A stretch of 64,000 nt of DNA. It comes from Nageia nagi. Its lineage: Eukaryota; Pinophyta. Below are positions 1-11,400 of this stretch, piece by piece. The notes under the pieces are model-generated. The model saw only the letters and a program-made list of their open reading frames with translations. It ran no database searches and was not told the DNA's origin. Both the position numbers and the translations under genes were made by a program. The DNA is taken from NCBI GenBank assembly GCA_050084985.1, contig JBITNC010000001.1, forward strand, positions 111,600,001 through 111,664,000. Reading direction: 5' to 3'. Positions within the stretch are counted from its first letter, which is position 1. Each line of letters opens with the position of its first letter.

Positions 1-410
1 TCTCTAAATAGGGGCCACATGTCCTCATAGGAGCCATGTATGCTCCATGAGAGTCATAGGCTCCCAATAGGGTTCTTGGAACCTAAGAGGGCCATGCACA
101 CTCCATATGGAGCCATGAGCTACCAATAGGGGTCACTCCCTATGGGGGTTACATGCACTCCATAGGAGCCATGGACTCCCAATAGGGTCCACAACCTAAG
201 GGGTTGCATGGGATCCAATAGGGGCTGCACCCACCTGATAGGAAATCATGCCCTAAGGGGCCATACATGCTCCATAGAGAGCCATGAGCTTCAACAAGGG
301 TTATGCCCACTTGATAGGGGGTCATGCCTTAATGGGTTGCATGAGATCTATAGGAAGCCATGAGCACCAACAGGGGTGTCAATATTATGGGGGTCGTGTG
401 CTTGCTCATC
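1..410. repeat. Degenerate minisatellite, ~56-bp unit
   Basis: This stretch is richer in G+C than its flanks. It repeats a theme of CTCCATAGGAGCCATGAG followed by CCAATAGGGG and CCTAAGGGG. Recognisable copies start near 31, 88, 144, 199, 257 and 333, so the spacing is mostly 56-57 bp with some slippage. Part of the unit (CTCCATAGGAG) is nearly self-complementary. The array probably continues to the left of the window. No coding function is visible. Confidence 0.75.
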
Positions 411-420
411 CACCATAAGA

Positions 421-1560
421 ACAATTTTTTTTTTTTTGTAAAAAAATGGATGCTTTTTTTTAATTTAATTTAATTATTATTATTATTATAGTTTTTAATA
501 AAATATACAGGGATTATGTAGGTTTGTGGTTGCATAGGAGTTGTACAACAATAATGCAGCAGGGTTGTGAGGAAGTTGGGCAATGGTGGCAGGGCTGCGC
601 AATGGATGCCTAGGCACAACTTGCTCACCCACCACTACAACCTAGTTTTAAATCTAATGCATAGTTGGTTTTTCCACTATAACACAATGAACTTGCTTAA
701 TAACAATTATTGCCCCTTTTATCATAAACATATGCAATGTGTAAATGTATGTAAATTTTCTGCCTCACAAGGAAATTACAATACTTATTTATAAAAAATA
801 AAGGTATTGTAATTACATAACAATATAAAGAAATATTTTTCCTTTAATGTTAAATATGTATTATAAATCTTTAAAAAATGATAGAATAATATATTATTAC
901 AAATACAATAACATTTTGTAAAATAAAATAAAGAATTTTGCAACTATTACCTAAGAAAATTGTAAAAAACTTCACAAAAATTGTAATGAATATAAACCCT
1001 TGTAAATTTGTAAAAAATGAACAAATATATTTTACAAAGCCTTCCTCTTTTTGTAAAATATATTGTTACCATACATATTTGATATAATAACAATAGTAAA
1101 TAGACATAAATAAATAATTTTTGTAAAAGTTGTAAATTTTTTTGCAACTTTTCACAAAAAAATTACAATATTGTTATATATGCAATAAATTTTTTTATAA
1201 GAATTAGTTATATTGTATAGAAAATAAATAAATTTGCAACTTGTAAAAATAAATACAAAACTCTACAAAATATCTAATATAGTAAATTTATGTTAGAGGC
1301 TAACATATGTATAATAACAAAAAAAATGCATATTAAACCCTTATTAAAAAAAGGGTAATTGCTTCAAAAAAAGGACTTTAGTACCAAAAAAATGGTTATA
1401 AAACACCAAAATCCTTCCTTATTTTTTAAGCTATTCTTACACTAAGAAGTTATTTTAACTCATATATAAGCTTAAAGCTTAATTTTAACAAAAAATAGTT
1501 TGTGTAAGAAACAACAAAAGCTTAAAAAAGCTAACTTCTAGCAAAAAATAATTACAAAAA
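421..1560. other. AT-rich spacer, no gene seen
   Basis: A poly-T/poly-A tract (about 425-465) and an ATT microsatellite (about 475-490) are followed by very AT-rich sequence with recurring TTGTAAAA and TTTACAAA words. The short open frames here have no recognisable domain and are expected by chance. Confidence 0.5.
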
Positions 1561-3630
1561 AATATAAATTACAAAATATAAGAGAGTGAGGAGAAGATTT
1601 ATACCTCAAAATGAGTTTACTTCACAAGATGAATGGAATATCTCCAAAATAAGCTCTCATACCAAATGAAGGAGATAAATTAGTTCTTTATCTCTACCTA
1701 AGATCACCTTGGATATAATCTTCTACTAATATTAAGAACACATAGATCATTCACACAAGAGAACAAAAACATGTATAGTGGTTTCTTAAACTAAAGGAGT
1801 ACATGCACTTAAACCATATTTAATTTCTATTATCTCAACAACTCTGACTGTCTCTACAACTAGAAGCATTTTAATCTTCTTACAAGATCAAGCTCTTCTC
1901 ATACTACAAGCATGAGAGTGCTTTCTACACATGTATTTTACAACAAGCCCAAACCCTCTATTTATAGGTGATAACATCACCTTAACTCACATTTTTACCC
2001 AAGGTTTACATGGGGTTAGCATGGACAAGTGTCATGCTTGGATGAAGTCAATGTCTTCCACTACTTTGTCACTTTTAAGTATTTAGTGATAAAATAGAAA
2101 ATTACATAAAATGATTATTAATACTTAGATACTATCTAAAGACTAACTTACACAGTAATACATAATATATTCTAACACACTAGGGAGTTTAGCTTATCAT
2201 TAGGGGTAGTATATGCACATTTCTATTTATCATTCTAATATTGCACACCACTGATATAATAGAGGCTTCAATGGTACATCATGTATGATCCTAAACTAGT
2301 GTGTGATATGCTTAAAGTAGAACATCTCCATATTTTATTGGTACCTACCATTGAGATTCCTCACCCATCAAACTAATGCTAGTTGCATGACATCTACTTA
2401 CCACTATAAGACCCCCTTTTAGGGGTTTTAGATGATATCTTATGATTGTAGGCTATCCCACATGGTATGATACTATACATGTTTTCCCTCATGCTCCCTA
2501 TGCCTAGGGTGCTTCACCTCTCAAGTTCATCTTCTAATGTAGGGGAGCTTTCTCCCCATGATTGGTCAAAAGTATTATGTCATCTTATTAGTATAGATAA
2601 CCATTGGAATCCTATAAGGTTTCATGATTGCAACATCTCTCCATCTCCATATATCTATCAACTCCCTGTATACAGTCTGATGTAGTAGTCCAAGTCCCCA
2701 TGTCTAGGTTCCAAGGAATAAGGTAGAATAAAACTAGAGATGAGGCATAAGATTATGGTATCTCTCCTTCCTAGTTGTCCTATCTTGAAGAGAGACACAT
2801 ACTATAGTCATCCTACCTTGACATCCCAAGTCAACCACCTTGCATCAATAAACATAGGTAACATAATCTTACCCTAGGTGTCCATTATGATCATCTCATG
2901 CTCTATCGATATCTTGAAGATCTGATATATGCTCTTAAAGGTGATAAGTATTTCCCTTATAGGAATATGGAAGGTGCAATGGTATGCATATCAATGCTCC
3001 TATAAATTCATCACGTAAGCTCAATCACATTGTACCTTCTATACACATATGTATCCCATGAACTGCATAGTTTCTAACTAATACAATTTATTTTGGTCAA
3101 GTTGTGGCCTCACATCCTCAAACATAAGATGAAACTTATGCCAAATTTTCACCCAGCCCAAGTTCTGATATCTTTCTCATTATTCATCTATTTACACTAT
3201 CTATTAATCCTATCACACCATGTTTAGTATTTATCAATTATTTAATCATTTATTACTATCACTACCACTAAAACAAAATCATATATCCTATTATATTTAT
3301 CATTAATCATATCTATCACCTATCATTATTATCAATTTTTGATCTAAATTTTGTTTAAAGTTAATACTAAATTTTTGTATGTCTAATATATTTGTAAGTC
3401 AATATGTTTTGTATCTTTATCTTATTTTTGTCCACCCATGTTTGTCTATGTTCATCAGATCATTTGCACCTATGTCTTATTTATCCCAAATTCTATCAAA
3501 CCTCTTTTCTTGTTAGAGTTAGTCATTTTTTAGTCTTATCTCTAATTGACCATTACAAAGTTGATTTATAGACAAGATTGACCTCCTGGTGGTCAATCAT
3601 GTTGGTCATATGACTTATCAGATAGATCGA
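1561..3630. other. Unassigned low-copy-looking sequence, no gene seen
   Basis: This stretch has moderate AT content and no array, LTR pair or conserved domain that I can see. Short frames such as the one at 2467-2685 lack homology signals. It may be very old transposon sequence. Confidence 0.35.
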
Positions 3631-3637
3631 CTTGCTA

Positions 3638-3720
3638 TAGGAAGATCCCCAAATCAATATCTTGTACCAAGATGATCCCTAGGAAGATCCCCAAATCAAT
3701 ATCTTGTACCAAGATGATCC
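3638..3720. repeat. 42-bp tandem duplication
   Basis: Two adjacent, essentially identical copies of a 42-bp unit beginning TAGGAAGATCCCCAAATC, at 3638-3679 and from 3680. Because 42 is a multiple of three, the duplication keeps the frame and gives a repeated 14-residue block in a minus-strand short frame. The near identity suggests a recent local duplication. Confidence 0.9.
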
Positions 3721-5168
3721 ATAAAGCCAAACCATTATACATAAACCTTGCATGTACAAATTTAAAAAATCCTAAACTAAGTCCTTTTTCGTCTATTATT
3801 AGTTTTTTTGAATGAAAATTCATGTATTTTTTCATTTTATCATTCTATCAAATCCATTTTATTTTTTATAATCAAAATCATTAGTGTATGTGAACTCTAG
3901 GGTTTTGGAGGGTTTCATATTTTTATTTATTTTATTATGCATTTATTATTCTAAGTTAGTACTATAGTCAAGTTTATACATCTATTCTTATCATGATGTA
4001 TTTGAATTAGTCTATAACATTAAATTAGTGAGAGTTTGATGAGGTATCTTCTTGGGAGGTCACTCATTACCTCTAGGTGGGTTTCCCCCTTTGAGTACTT
4101 TTGTTACCATATTTGTTATCATTAGTAAGTCACCTAACAAGTTAATAAGTCTAGAACATAATCAACCTTATCAATTCATCAAGTCATAAGGTCATAAGAG
4201 ATTAGAGATTTTCCAATCAGAAAGTTTGGATGCAAAATGAAAAATTGTTAGTCATTTTTTATTTTTAGTATTGGTTAGTGTAATCAACCAAATGACCAAT
4301 ATCTCAACATAATTGACCTTATGATGGTTGATTACATAATTTTAATAAAAAATACTCTCTTTTTACTATCAAATCTTCATTAAGTGGTAAAATTTTATGC
4401 TTCTTATAGTTATCATTCTACTTGTTATAACCAAAAAAATAATAAAAATATCATTAAATTAGGGTTATTTATAGAATATTTAATTTACCAATTTAACCAT
4501 AAAATTATAGAAAAGTAATGATGCAAGTGACGATAATGATCTATTTGACCTTAACCTATCAAAACTAGAAAATAAAAGATACAAACCTGTACTTTACCTA
4601 TGATGACAATCAAAGGTGAAATCTAGATGAAAGAGAATGAACGATGAGCTTCTTTGAAGAATGAAGACCTAGCCTCATCCTAGTGATGGTGCTAGGAACC
4701 TAGTTGTGACACTTGACTACCTTTCTAGTTTAGCCTCACCCTTTGTTTGATATCATCATCTCACGTTCGATCCATAGAATATCACTTGTAGATGACTAAA
4801 AGATAATAGGAATGCAAATCTCAAAGTATAACAATTTCTAAAAATGATAGGTGGCATTAAGAAACACCAATCAACAATGACACTGATCAACATTGACATA
4901 AGTAATTTCCATCGATCAAGGATTTAGGATTATGTACAATCATGTCATATCTATGATCATGCACACCTTTCCACCTTTATAGGTAATAGGTAAATTGCCA
5001 AGGCTCCTCCTTAGGCTTATTGTGATGTCGGATGAATTGTTACCATAAAAAATAAAGGTAGATAAGAGTGCATAATAATAAATGCATTTATTTAATAAAT
5101 TAAATAAATAATTTCAAATAACTAAAAAGTGTATTTTAATTAAATTAAAATTCCTTTTTAGGTATTAA
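3721..5168. other. AT-rich sequence, possible LTR at its right end
   Basis: No gene is seen. The right end reads GGTATTAA and is followed at 5169 by TGGATGCCCCACTTTG. This closely resembles the LTR end and polypurine-tract junction of element B at 15561-15585 (GGTGATAACA then AATGCCCCACTTTGG). The sequence left of 5168 is therefore a candidate 3' LTR of a related minus-strand element. Its left end and its partner LTR were not found. Confidence 0.35.
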
Positions 5169-6584
5169 TGGATGCCCCACTTTGAATATGTTTTGATGTG
5201 TTTGGAATAAAGAAAATCAAAGTATAATTCAAAGCATATTCAAGAAAAAAGGTAAGAGCAAGAAAATACCCCCTAAAAATTTGTCTCATGGTAGAAGCTT
5301 TAGATGCCATAATTTTTTGCTTATATTATGCTCCCTCTTTGACTTGGTTACGACATGATGGACCTCTCATCATAAGAGCAATCCAAGAAAAAGAAAAAGG
5401 AAACTGCAAAGAGGTTAGATAAGAAATATTTTATGCATGAGATATATCAAATATTTATATGATATGGATAATATGATAAGTGATAAGAATTCAAACCTAT
5501 CCTTAGTAACTTACCAAGAGTGATGAAGAAAGATTAGCAATTTATGTTGATTAGCTTGGTTTCCCAAGCCACCATGTTAGCATGGATTTTTGACAAGAAT
5601 GATCCTTCCTTACAAAGGCATCAGATGATAAGATTGACCAACTTGGTTTTCTCAAGTCACCATGTTTCCATGGATTTTTGATAAGAATGACCCTTCCTTA
5701 CAAAGACATCAAATGATACAATTGATAAGAGAGATGTATTGTGAACATATATCATAATGAAAATAAGGTAAATAAATTGAAAAGTTACCTTTTTATTCTT
5801 ATCAACCATGGAGTTCCATAAAATATTCTACAAGATGTAGAATCAGCCATACAACAACTATGTGCTATGCCTATAGAGGCCAAATAAAGAGCATCCATTG
5901 ATGACCCCAGGGATAGTTGCCCAAGTTAGCCTAGCTATGAGATATTTTGCTTCCTTGAATAACCTCATTCTAGTTCAGTCCTCCAAATATCTCACAAAAT
6001 ATAGCCACAACATGAAAATCCATTCTTCTAGTATGTTGTCCTCCTAGGATTTTATACATATTTTCATCTAGTTTAAAACTAATTCTAGGTTCCTATCCCA
6101 TCGTAACAAAACTATTCAAACCTATATGCTTTTCTTGCAAGATCTCACACTAATGATCATCATGAAGGCCAATATGGGCATGCAAGCATGGAGTAATGGA
6201 AGGTATCATATCATGGAGCATTGAGTGTTCTATAGTGGGTGGGTGGATTGCATATAGATGGGGTATTTCATTATATTTCCAAGTGAGAAAGAGATTTGGG
6301 CTCCTCTTGAACTGGTGGACAAACACCATCCACAATGTTAGAGGACTTTCACCTCATCCAAACTGAATCACGAGTCCTATAAGAGATGACATTCTAAGGA
6401 AGAAAAGGATACCTTCATTGACATATATTATGGGGCTTACTCTAAGAGAAAAATGACTATGGGTGTGTGAGAGAGAGATTCCTCCTGGTCATCTCTATAT
6501 GTGAATTGCTTAAATATAAGAAAAGGACATTGAGGAATAAACATTTCTAGCTAATTAAAAGATAAATATTATCTATAGATAATG
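5169..6584 (-). mobile_element. Candidate 3' internal part of a gypsy-like element (C)
   Basis: It starts at a polypurine-like tract (minus strand AAAGTGGGGCATCCA) shared in form with element B. The following ~100 bp also resemble B (CAAAGTATAA, then an A-rich stretch and CCCC). No pol domain is readable. Element A is inserted at its right edge with target duplication ATAAG, so C is older than A. The call rests on junction similarity only. Confidence 0.35.
5555..5728. repeat. 87-bp imperfect tandem duplication
   Basis: Two adjacent copies start with CTTGGTTTCCCAAG (5555) and CTTGGTTTTCTCAAG (5642). Both carry CACCATG, CATGGATTTTTGA and CCTTCCTTACAAAG. They differ at several positions. Confidence 0.85.
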
Positions 6585-6589
6585 ATAAG

Positions 6590-7254
6590 TGTAGACCCTA
6601 AATAATGCGATGGTGTAATTAATTCAAGGAATTAACATATGCACTATTTGGTCTATTAATTAGTTGACATAAAGTGAGAATATGACAATAGATGATTAAA
6701 CATATAGGTTCATTTTGTTAACATACATATTCATTCAATCAAGGAAAGACACAAGCAATATCATATGCATTAGTATGACATTGACACCCTAGTAATAGTA
6801 CACTAATAGCATCATGATAATGATCAAATAACAAATAAAATATGAATTGATAAATGAATGAATGATTTATCAATATAATATAATTATGATAATATTTGAG
6901 ATAAGAGATTTGCTTGTTATAGATAAGAAGGCTTTGCAAGTGTTTGATTTACTGAAGATGTTCAAGTTCTTTGATTCTATATCTAATATTCAATTAATAA
7001 AAGCCTTAAGTATTCTCTAATGTACCCCCTATCTAGTCTCCTCTTGATGAAAATCCCATTATTTTTCTTTGTATATCTTTAATGCCTTTATATAGGGATG
7101 CTTCTATTATAGGATTTGACCCCTTGTATAATTAACAAGGGTCAAATATATGGCCTACACCTCTTTTATACATTAGATCCCTTTTTAAATAATACATTAG
7201 TAAGGGATTAAAATGATTTATAAATACATAAACATTCATTTTGAGGCATCTACA
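6590..7254 (-). repeat. Element A 3' LTR (left copy)
   Basis: 665 bp, TGTAGA...TCTACA, aligned along its whole length with 13627-14300. The base immediately before it completes the ATAAG target duplication. Confidence 0.93.
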
Positions 7255-7270
7255 TTTTCCCCTCTTTGGA
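7255..7270 (-). other. Element A polypurine tract
   Basis: The minus strand reads CCAAAGAGGGGAAAA directly upstream of the 3' LTR start TGTAGA. This is the expected plus-strand DNA primer and it fixes the element's orientation. Confidence 0.8.
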
Positions 7271-7837
7271 TGTGTGATTAAAGCCATGAAATTACATGTC
7301 CAAAGAAGAAGTGTAGCCAAACTATAGAAGAATTTTTTTTTTTATCTTTTTGTTGATGCTATCTTTTACTCAAGATGAATGATTGATGTTGAGGGACCTT
7401 ATGTTGCCCCCATTTTATCTTGGATGCCCTAGAAAATATCCTTGATCATGTATTTTCAGGAGTAGCTAAGGCAAAAGCTACTGAAGAAGCTATCTTTAGG
7501 AATACTATTTGTATGATGATTGGAAAACTATAAAAATCCATATCTAAGGCTAGATATGGAAGATATAATTTGCCTCCTTGATACTATTTCAATCATGAAT
7601 ATAGCTATTTAATTATATATAATACTTGGGAAATTGATGCACTCACATTTATGCCTCAAAACAAAGAGGTGATGGTTTGAATGAGTAGAAATAATAAGCT
7701 TTTGTATGTTGCTAGTGGCCCAACAGACCATGAGCACGATGTTGGCATTCTAGTTTTGACTATAAGTGTCTTCTATTTTTGTTGTATTTGTGTACCTATA
7801 ATGAAATGTTAATCAAAAAATGATGATGGAGGCATAG

Positions 7838-8567
7838 TAAGTTATTTCGTCCATTAGAGATGATCCAATGTCAACATCTTGCTCACAACTGCATCATCAA
7901 TTTATCTTTTAAGAGAGTGAACTCTCACTAGCTATATTGATGGCCATTGATGATCATACGTTTGTATGTCTATGATCTGAAGATAGTATGCATTATATGG
8001 GTTTAAAACAAAAACCATGTGGATACATAATAAAATGTATCATCTATTAGAGATGATCCAATGTTAGTAAATTAATTAAAGTTGTATTGCCAATTTACTT
8101 TTAAGTGAGTGAACTTTCACTAGCCATATCATTGACCATTAACGATCATACATTTGTATGTTTGTGATCCAAAGATAGTATGCTTTATATGTGTTTAAAG
8201 AAAAAACCATGTGGATACATAGTAAAATGTATCATCCATTGGAGATGATCCAATGCCAACAAATTACTCATGGTTGTATCATCGATTTACTTTTAAGTGA
8301 GTGAACTCTCATTAGCCATATTGTTGGCCATTGGCCATCATACATTTGTATGCCTATGATTTGAACATAGTATACTTTAGATGGGTTTAAATCAAAAACC
8401 ATGTGGATACATAGTAAAATGTATCATCCATTAGAGATGATTTAATGTCAACAAATTACTCATGGTTGTATCATCGATTTACTTTTAAGTAACTGAAATC
8501 TCACTAGCCATATCGTTGGCCATCAATGATCATACATTTTTATGTCCATAATTCAAAGACATTAACC
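7838..8567. repeat. 192-bp tandem array, ~3.8 copies, inside element A
   Basis: The marker ACCATGTGGATACAT recurs at 8014, 8206 and 8398, exactly 192 bp apart. Each unit also holds ATTAGAGATGATCCAATG, TTTACTTTTAAG, GTGAACTCTCACTAGCCATA and GATCATACATTTGTATG. Copies differ by scattered substitutions, so the array predates much of the decay. Tandem arrays in the 3' untranslated part of LTR elements are known in plants and can seed satellites. Confidence 0.9.
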
Positions 8568-9827
8568 ATGCAAAGCAAAAATGAAATAAATATAATATAT
8601 TATAATATGCTGAGTTGGAATAATGAAATACCTAATGTTCAAACCTATAAAGATTTGAGGGCTAGAGTTTAATTCTACACCAAGGGTGTATGCCACTAGA
8701 GCCATGAAAATAGGTTAATGTACATTGTTGGTGCTATGTATGTAGTCTTCCACATCATTGAAATCATAGGAATCTTCAAATTTGGATCAAATAAAATTAT
8801 CTTGACTTTTGTTAGCCAAACTATGTTGATTCACTATACTTATAGCTAAATATGAGATTGCCCTAGTTGATGTTAAGAAAAGGGCATAAGGGAAGCCATC
8901 TTATCACATTTGTGAAGCGTGTAGCTGAAATCCACCATGTCATCATTCAACACATGGAGGAGAGTAGAGTTATGCCATGCTAGGAGAAATGTAGCATAGA
9001 ATGCAAAGTAAAGTATATAAGGGGAGATAATGCCTGATCATTTTACATATTTCTTCATGTCGACATTAGGTTAACCAATAGACATTGATATATTCACTTG
9101 GCATGTGTCAATCTATGTTAACAAATATCAACCTTTCCAAAAGTGAAATTAACATGCTTAAGAACATCAAATGAAAAGAGAAAAATAAAATATCTATACC
9201 TCATGATGGGAGCATAATTATGGTACCGATACTCATGTCAAAAAGGTGTAATTAAGGATAAGTACTGAAGGGTTTTTAATTATTTGAGTAACTTACAGAT
9301 ATTTATGCTTATAGTGCCCTTATGTGTGCATGCTGCTGATGTCACAAAATAAGTGGAAAATATCAGCCAAGTAAGCATTGCCTTCTTATTTCATTAAATC
9401 TTGAAAATATCATGGGCCTGGAGCTACCTAGGAGCAATTTTCTTGAAGGTATAATTTTACCCCACCACATGACTAAAACCAATTATACATAATCCTAGTT
9501 TTTTAATTGCATATCATAAATAAGAACTCATTATCATATGAAATTGATGAAAATAGATTAGATGTATTGGAACCTCATCAAAATAGCAAATTAGCATGCC
9601 GCTAGCACCCTCAACCTAATATAAATTTTGATGAAAATTACAAGTTAAGCAATACTTACCTAGGACATGCAGGTGTCATTTGAATAAATTTTGAGAATAG
9701 ATTAGATACAAGTTCTATTAATAGCACATATAACTCAAATAATTGGACACCATTGGTAGAGGATGTTTTCATGGAGGTAGCCATGGGTCCTAGGGTTGTA
9801 TCGAATTATTTAGCATGGTGAACAACT
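8568..9827. other. Element A interior, no gag or pol recognised
   Basis: No retroviral domain is readable on either strand. On the minus strand there are splice-like words, for example a CCTAG/GTAAGTATT junction near 9657-9670, which would be unusual inside a retrotransposon. They may mark captured gene sequence or may be chance. Confidence 0.3.
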
Positions 9828-10512
9828 ATGCATCCACACCCTTTAGGCCTAGATAAGTCATATAGTGAGAGTGATGATGTGGTAAGCCTACCATCAGAGG
9901 AGGATGATCAAATGAATGTATATAATCCTATCCATGATGGTCCTCCACTAGTAGGGGGATTAGAGGTGCTAGCAACAGTTTCCCCCTCTCTAGGTAGGAA
10001 TGATTCTTTTCATAATGCTTCTTGATTTTTGAATATTCCAATATAGCTAATGAGAGACTAATTGGTATTATGTATGATATGGTAGGGGTGTTAGATGCAT
10101 AGGTTTTAGCCATGAAGGTTGAGCTAGCTAGATTAAGGCCAATGGAGGATGAGGTGACACATATCTAGCCATTGGAGGTAGAGTTTGTTATGATGAGGTC
10201 TACACTGATGATGCAAGATGTAGAAGTGGCTTCACTATCTCAAATAGTGAAGGGTCTTTAGAATAGGCTCACCATCCCCCACAAGATCAATAGTGGGAAT
10301 TCATGCAAAGTCAACATGATCAGATTGTAGCATAGGCTTTAGAGATATCTAGATTAAGGGTCAAGTATACGAGGGCTAAGACACTTTTAGAGACTCATGG
10401 ACTCATTACAAGTGATATTTCAAGTAGAGTCTCTATATCTAGAGCAAGTGGTAGTGGTAGGAGAGTACGCTCTAGGAGTGGGGCATCTAGTAGTGGTGCT
10501 AGTGCCCACCCA
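9828..10512 (+). pseudogene. Plus-strand coding-like remnant inside element A
   Basis: An open stretch from ATG 9828 to 10025 encodes an acidic, Ser/Asp-rich peptide (for example SYSESDDVVSLPSEEDDQ). Downstream, with stops and frame shifts, more peptide-like sequence follows. It ends in a basic, Ser/Gly/Arg-rich tail (SISRASGSGRRVRSRSG) at about 10430-10512, with a TAG stop. The strand is opposite to gag. I recognise no domain. The composition suggests the decayed C-terminal half of a gene captured by the element or belonging to an older nested insertion. A spurious antisense frame cannot be excluded. Confidence 0.4.
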
Positions 10513-11400
10513 TAGGGGTGGAGGATGTAGGGCTAAGGCCCATGTGTGCTTATGTTGTACCAAATTTTAACTTTTGAGATATATATATATATATATACAT
10601 ATGTATGATCCATTTGGTGGATACTCTATGTTTTTTTATCTTTTATGTTATATTTTTAAATGGAAGACATTGGACACACATATAGGCACAATGAACTCTA
10701 AAAATAGACTCATTAATAGTAAAACATGCTAAAAATGCATACATTATGTTATGTACAATTGATAATGATCAAAACATATATGCACAAATGGATATGATGC
10801 ATATATTAAAGGAACCAAAATACATTAGGAGAAATTAGTAAAGGTTAGGATGGTGTATGTGAGCATAGATGTCATGACACAACACCCTAGATCCTTCTAA
10901 AGGCTAGGGAACACAATTTAGAATGATAAAAAGTTGATTTTAAACATTATGTCCAGGGAAACTCACAGCATCGATGCCCTGAAATAGAGATAATAGAATG
11001 TTGATGTCATGCATAAAGAGGAATTGAATCTCCATATTTTAGACATAGAAAGAAAACAATGAGAAAAAGAAAAAAAGAACTAGAATGGTGAATACATAGA
11101 ATAAAAAATCAAAATAGATACAAAAGTAACCTAGTTACTAATGTACACTAATTGTGATGTCAAAAAGAATTCAAGGAATAACTTTATGTACCTAGGGATT
11201 TTTTTCTACCCAAATACATTTTATGGAGGTAGGGACAAAAAGAGGCCTTTTGTACTAGTAATCCCCACACCACTAGTGCTCTAAAAGCAAGAATTCACAC
11301 TGCTAGCACTACATCTTTTGATTCCATTCCTATTCCCATTTAGAGGAGGATGCCTATATGCATGAGTATTATTTGAAAAATAATGTAGATTATGGGAAAT
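10513..11400. other. Element A interior between remnant and gag, no gene seen
   Basis: An AT-rich stretch with a (TA)n run near 10583-10602. No pol motif is visible on the minus strand, where pol would be expected to follow gag. Confidence 0.4.

Noticed and set aside
567-1147. Short open frames on both strands
   Set aside because: They lie in AT-rich spacer with no domain, no splice context and no neighbouring gene parts.
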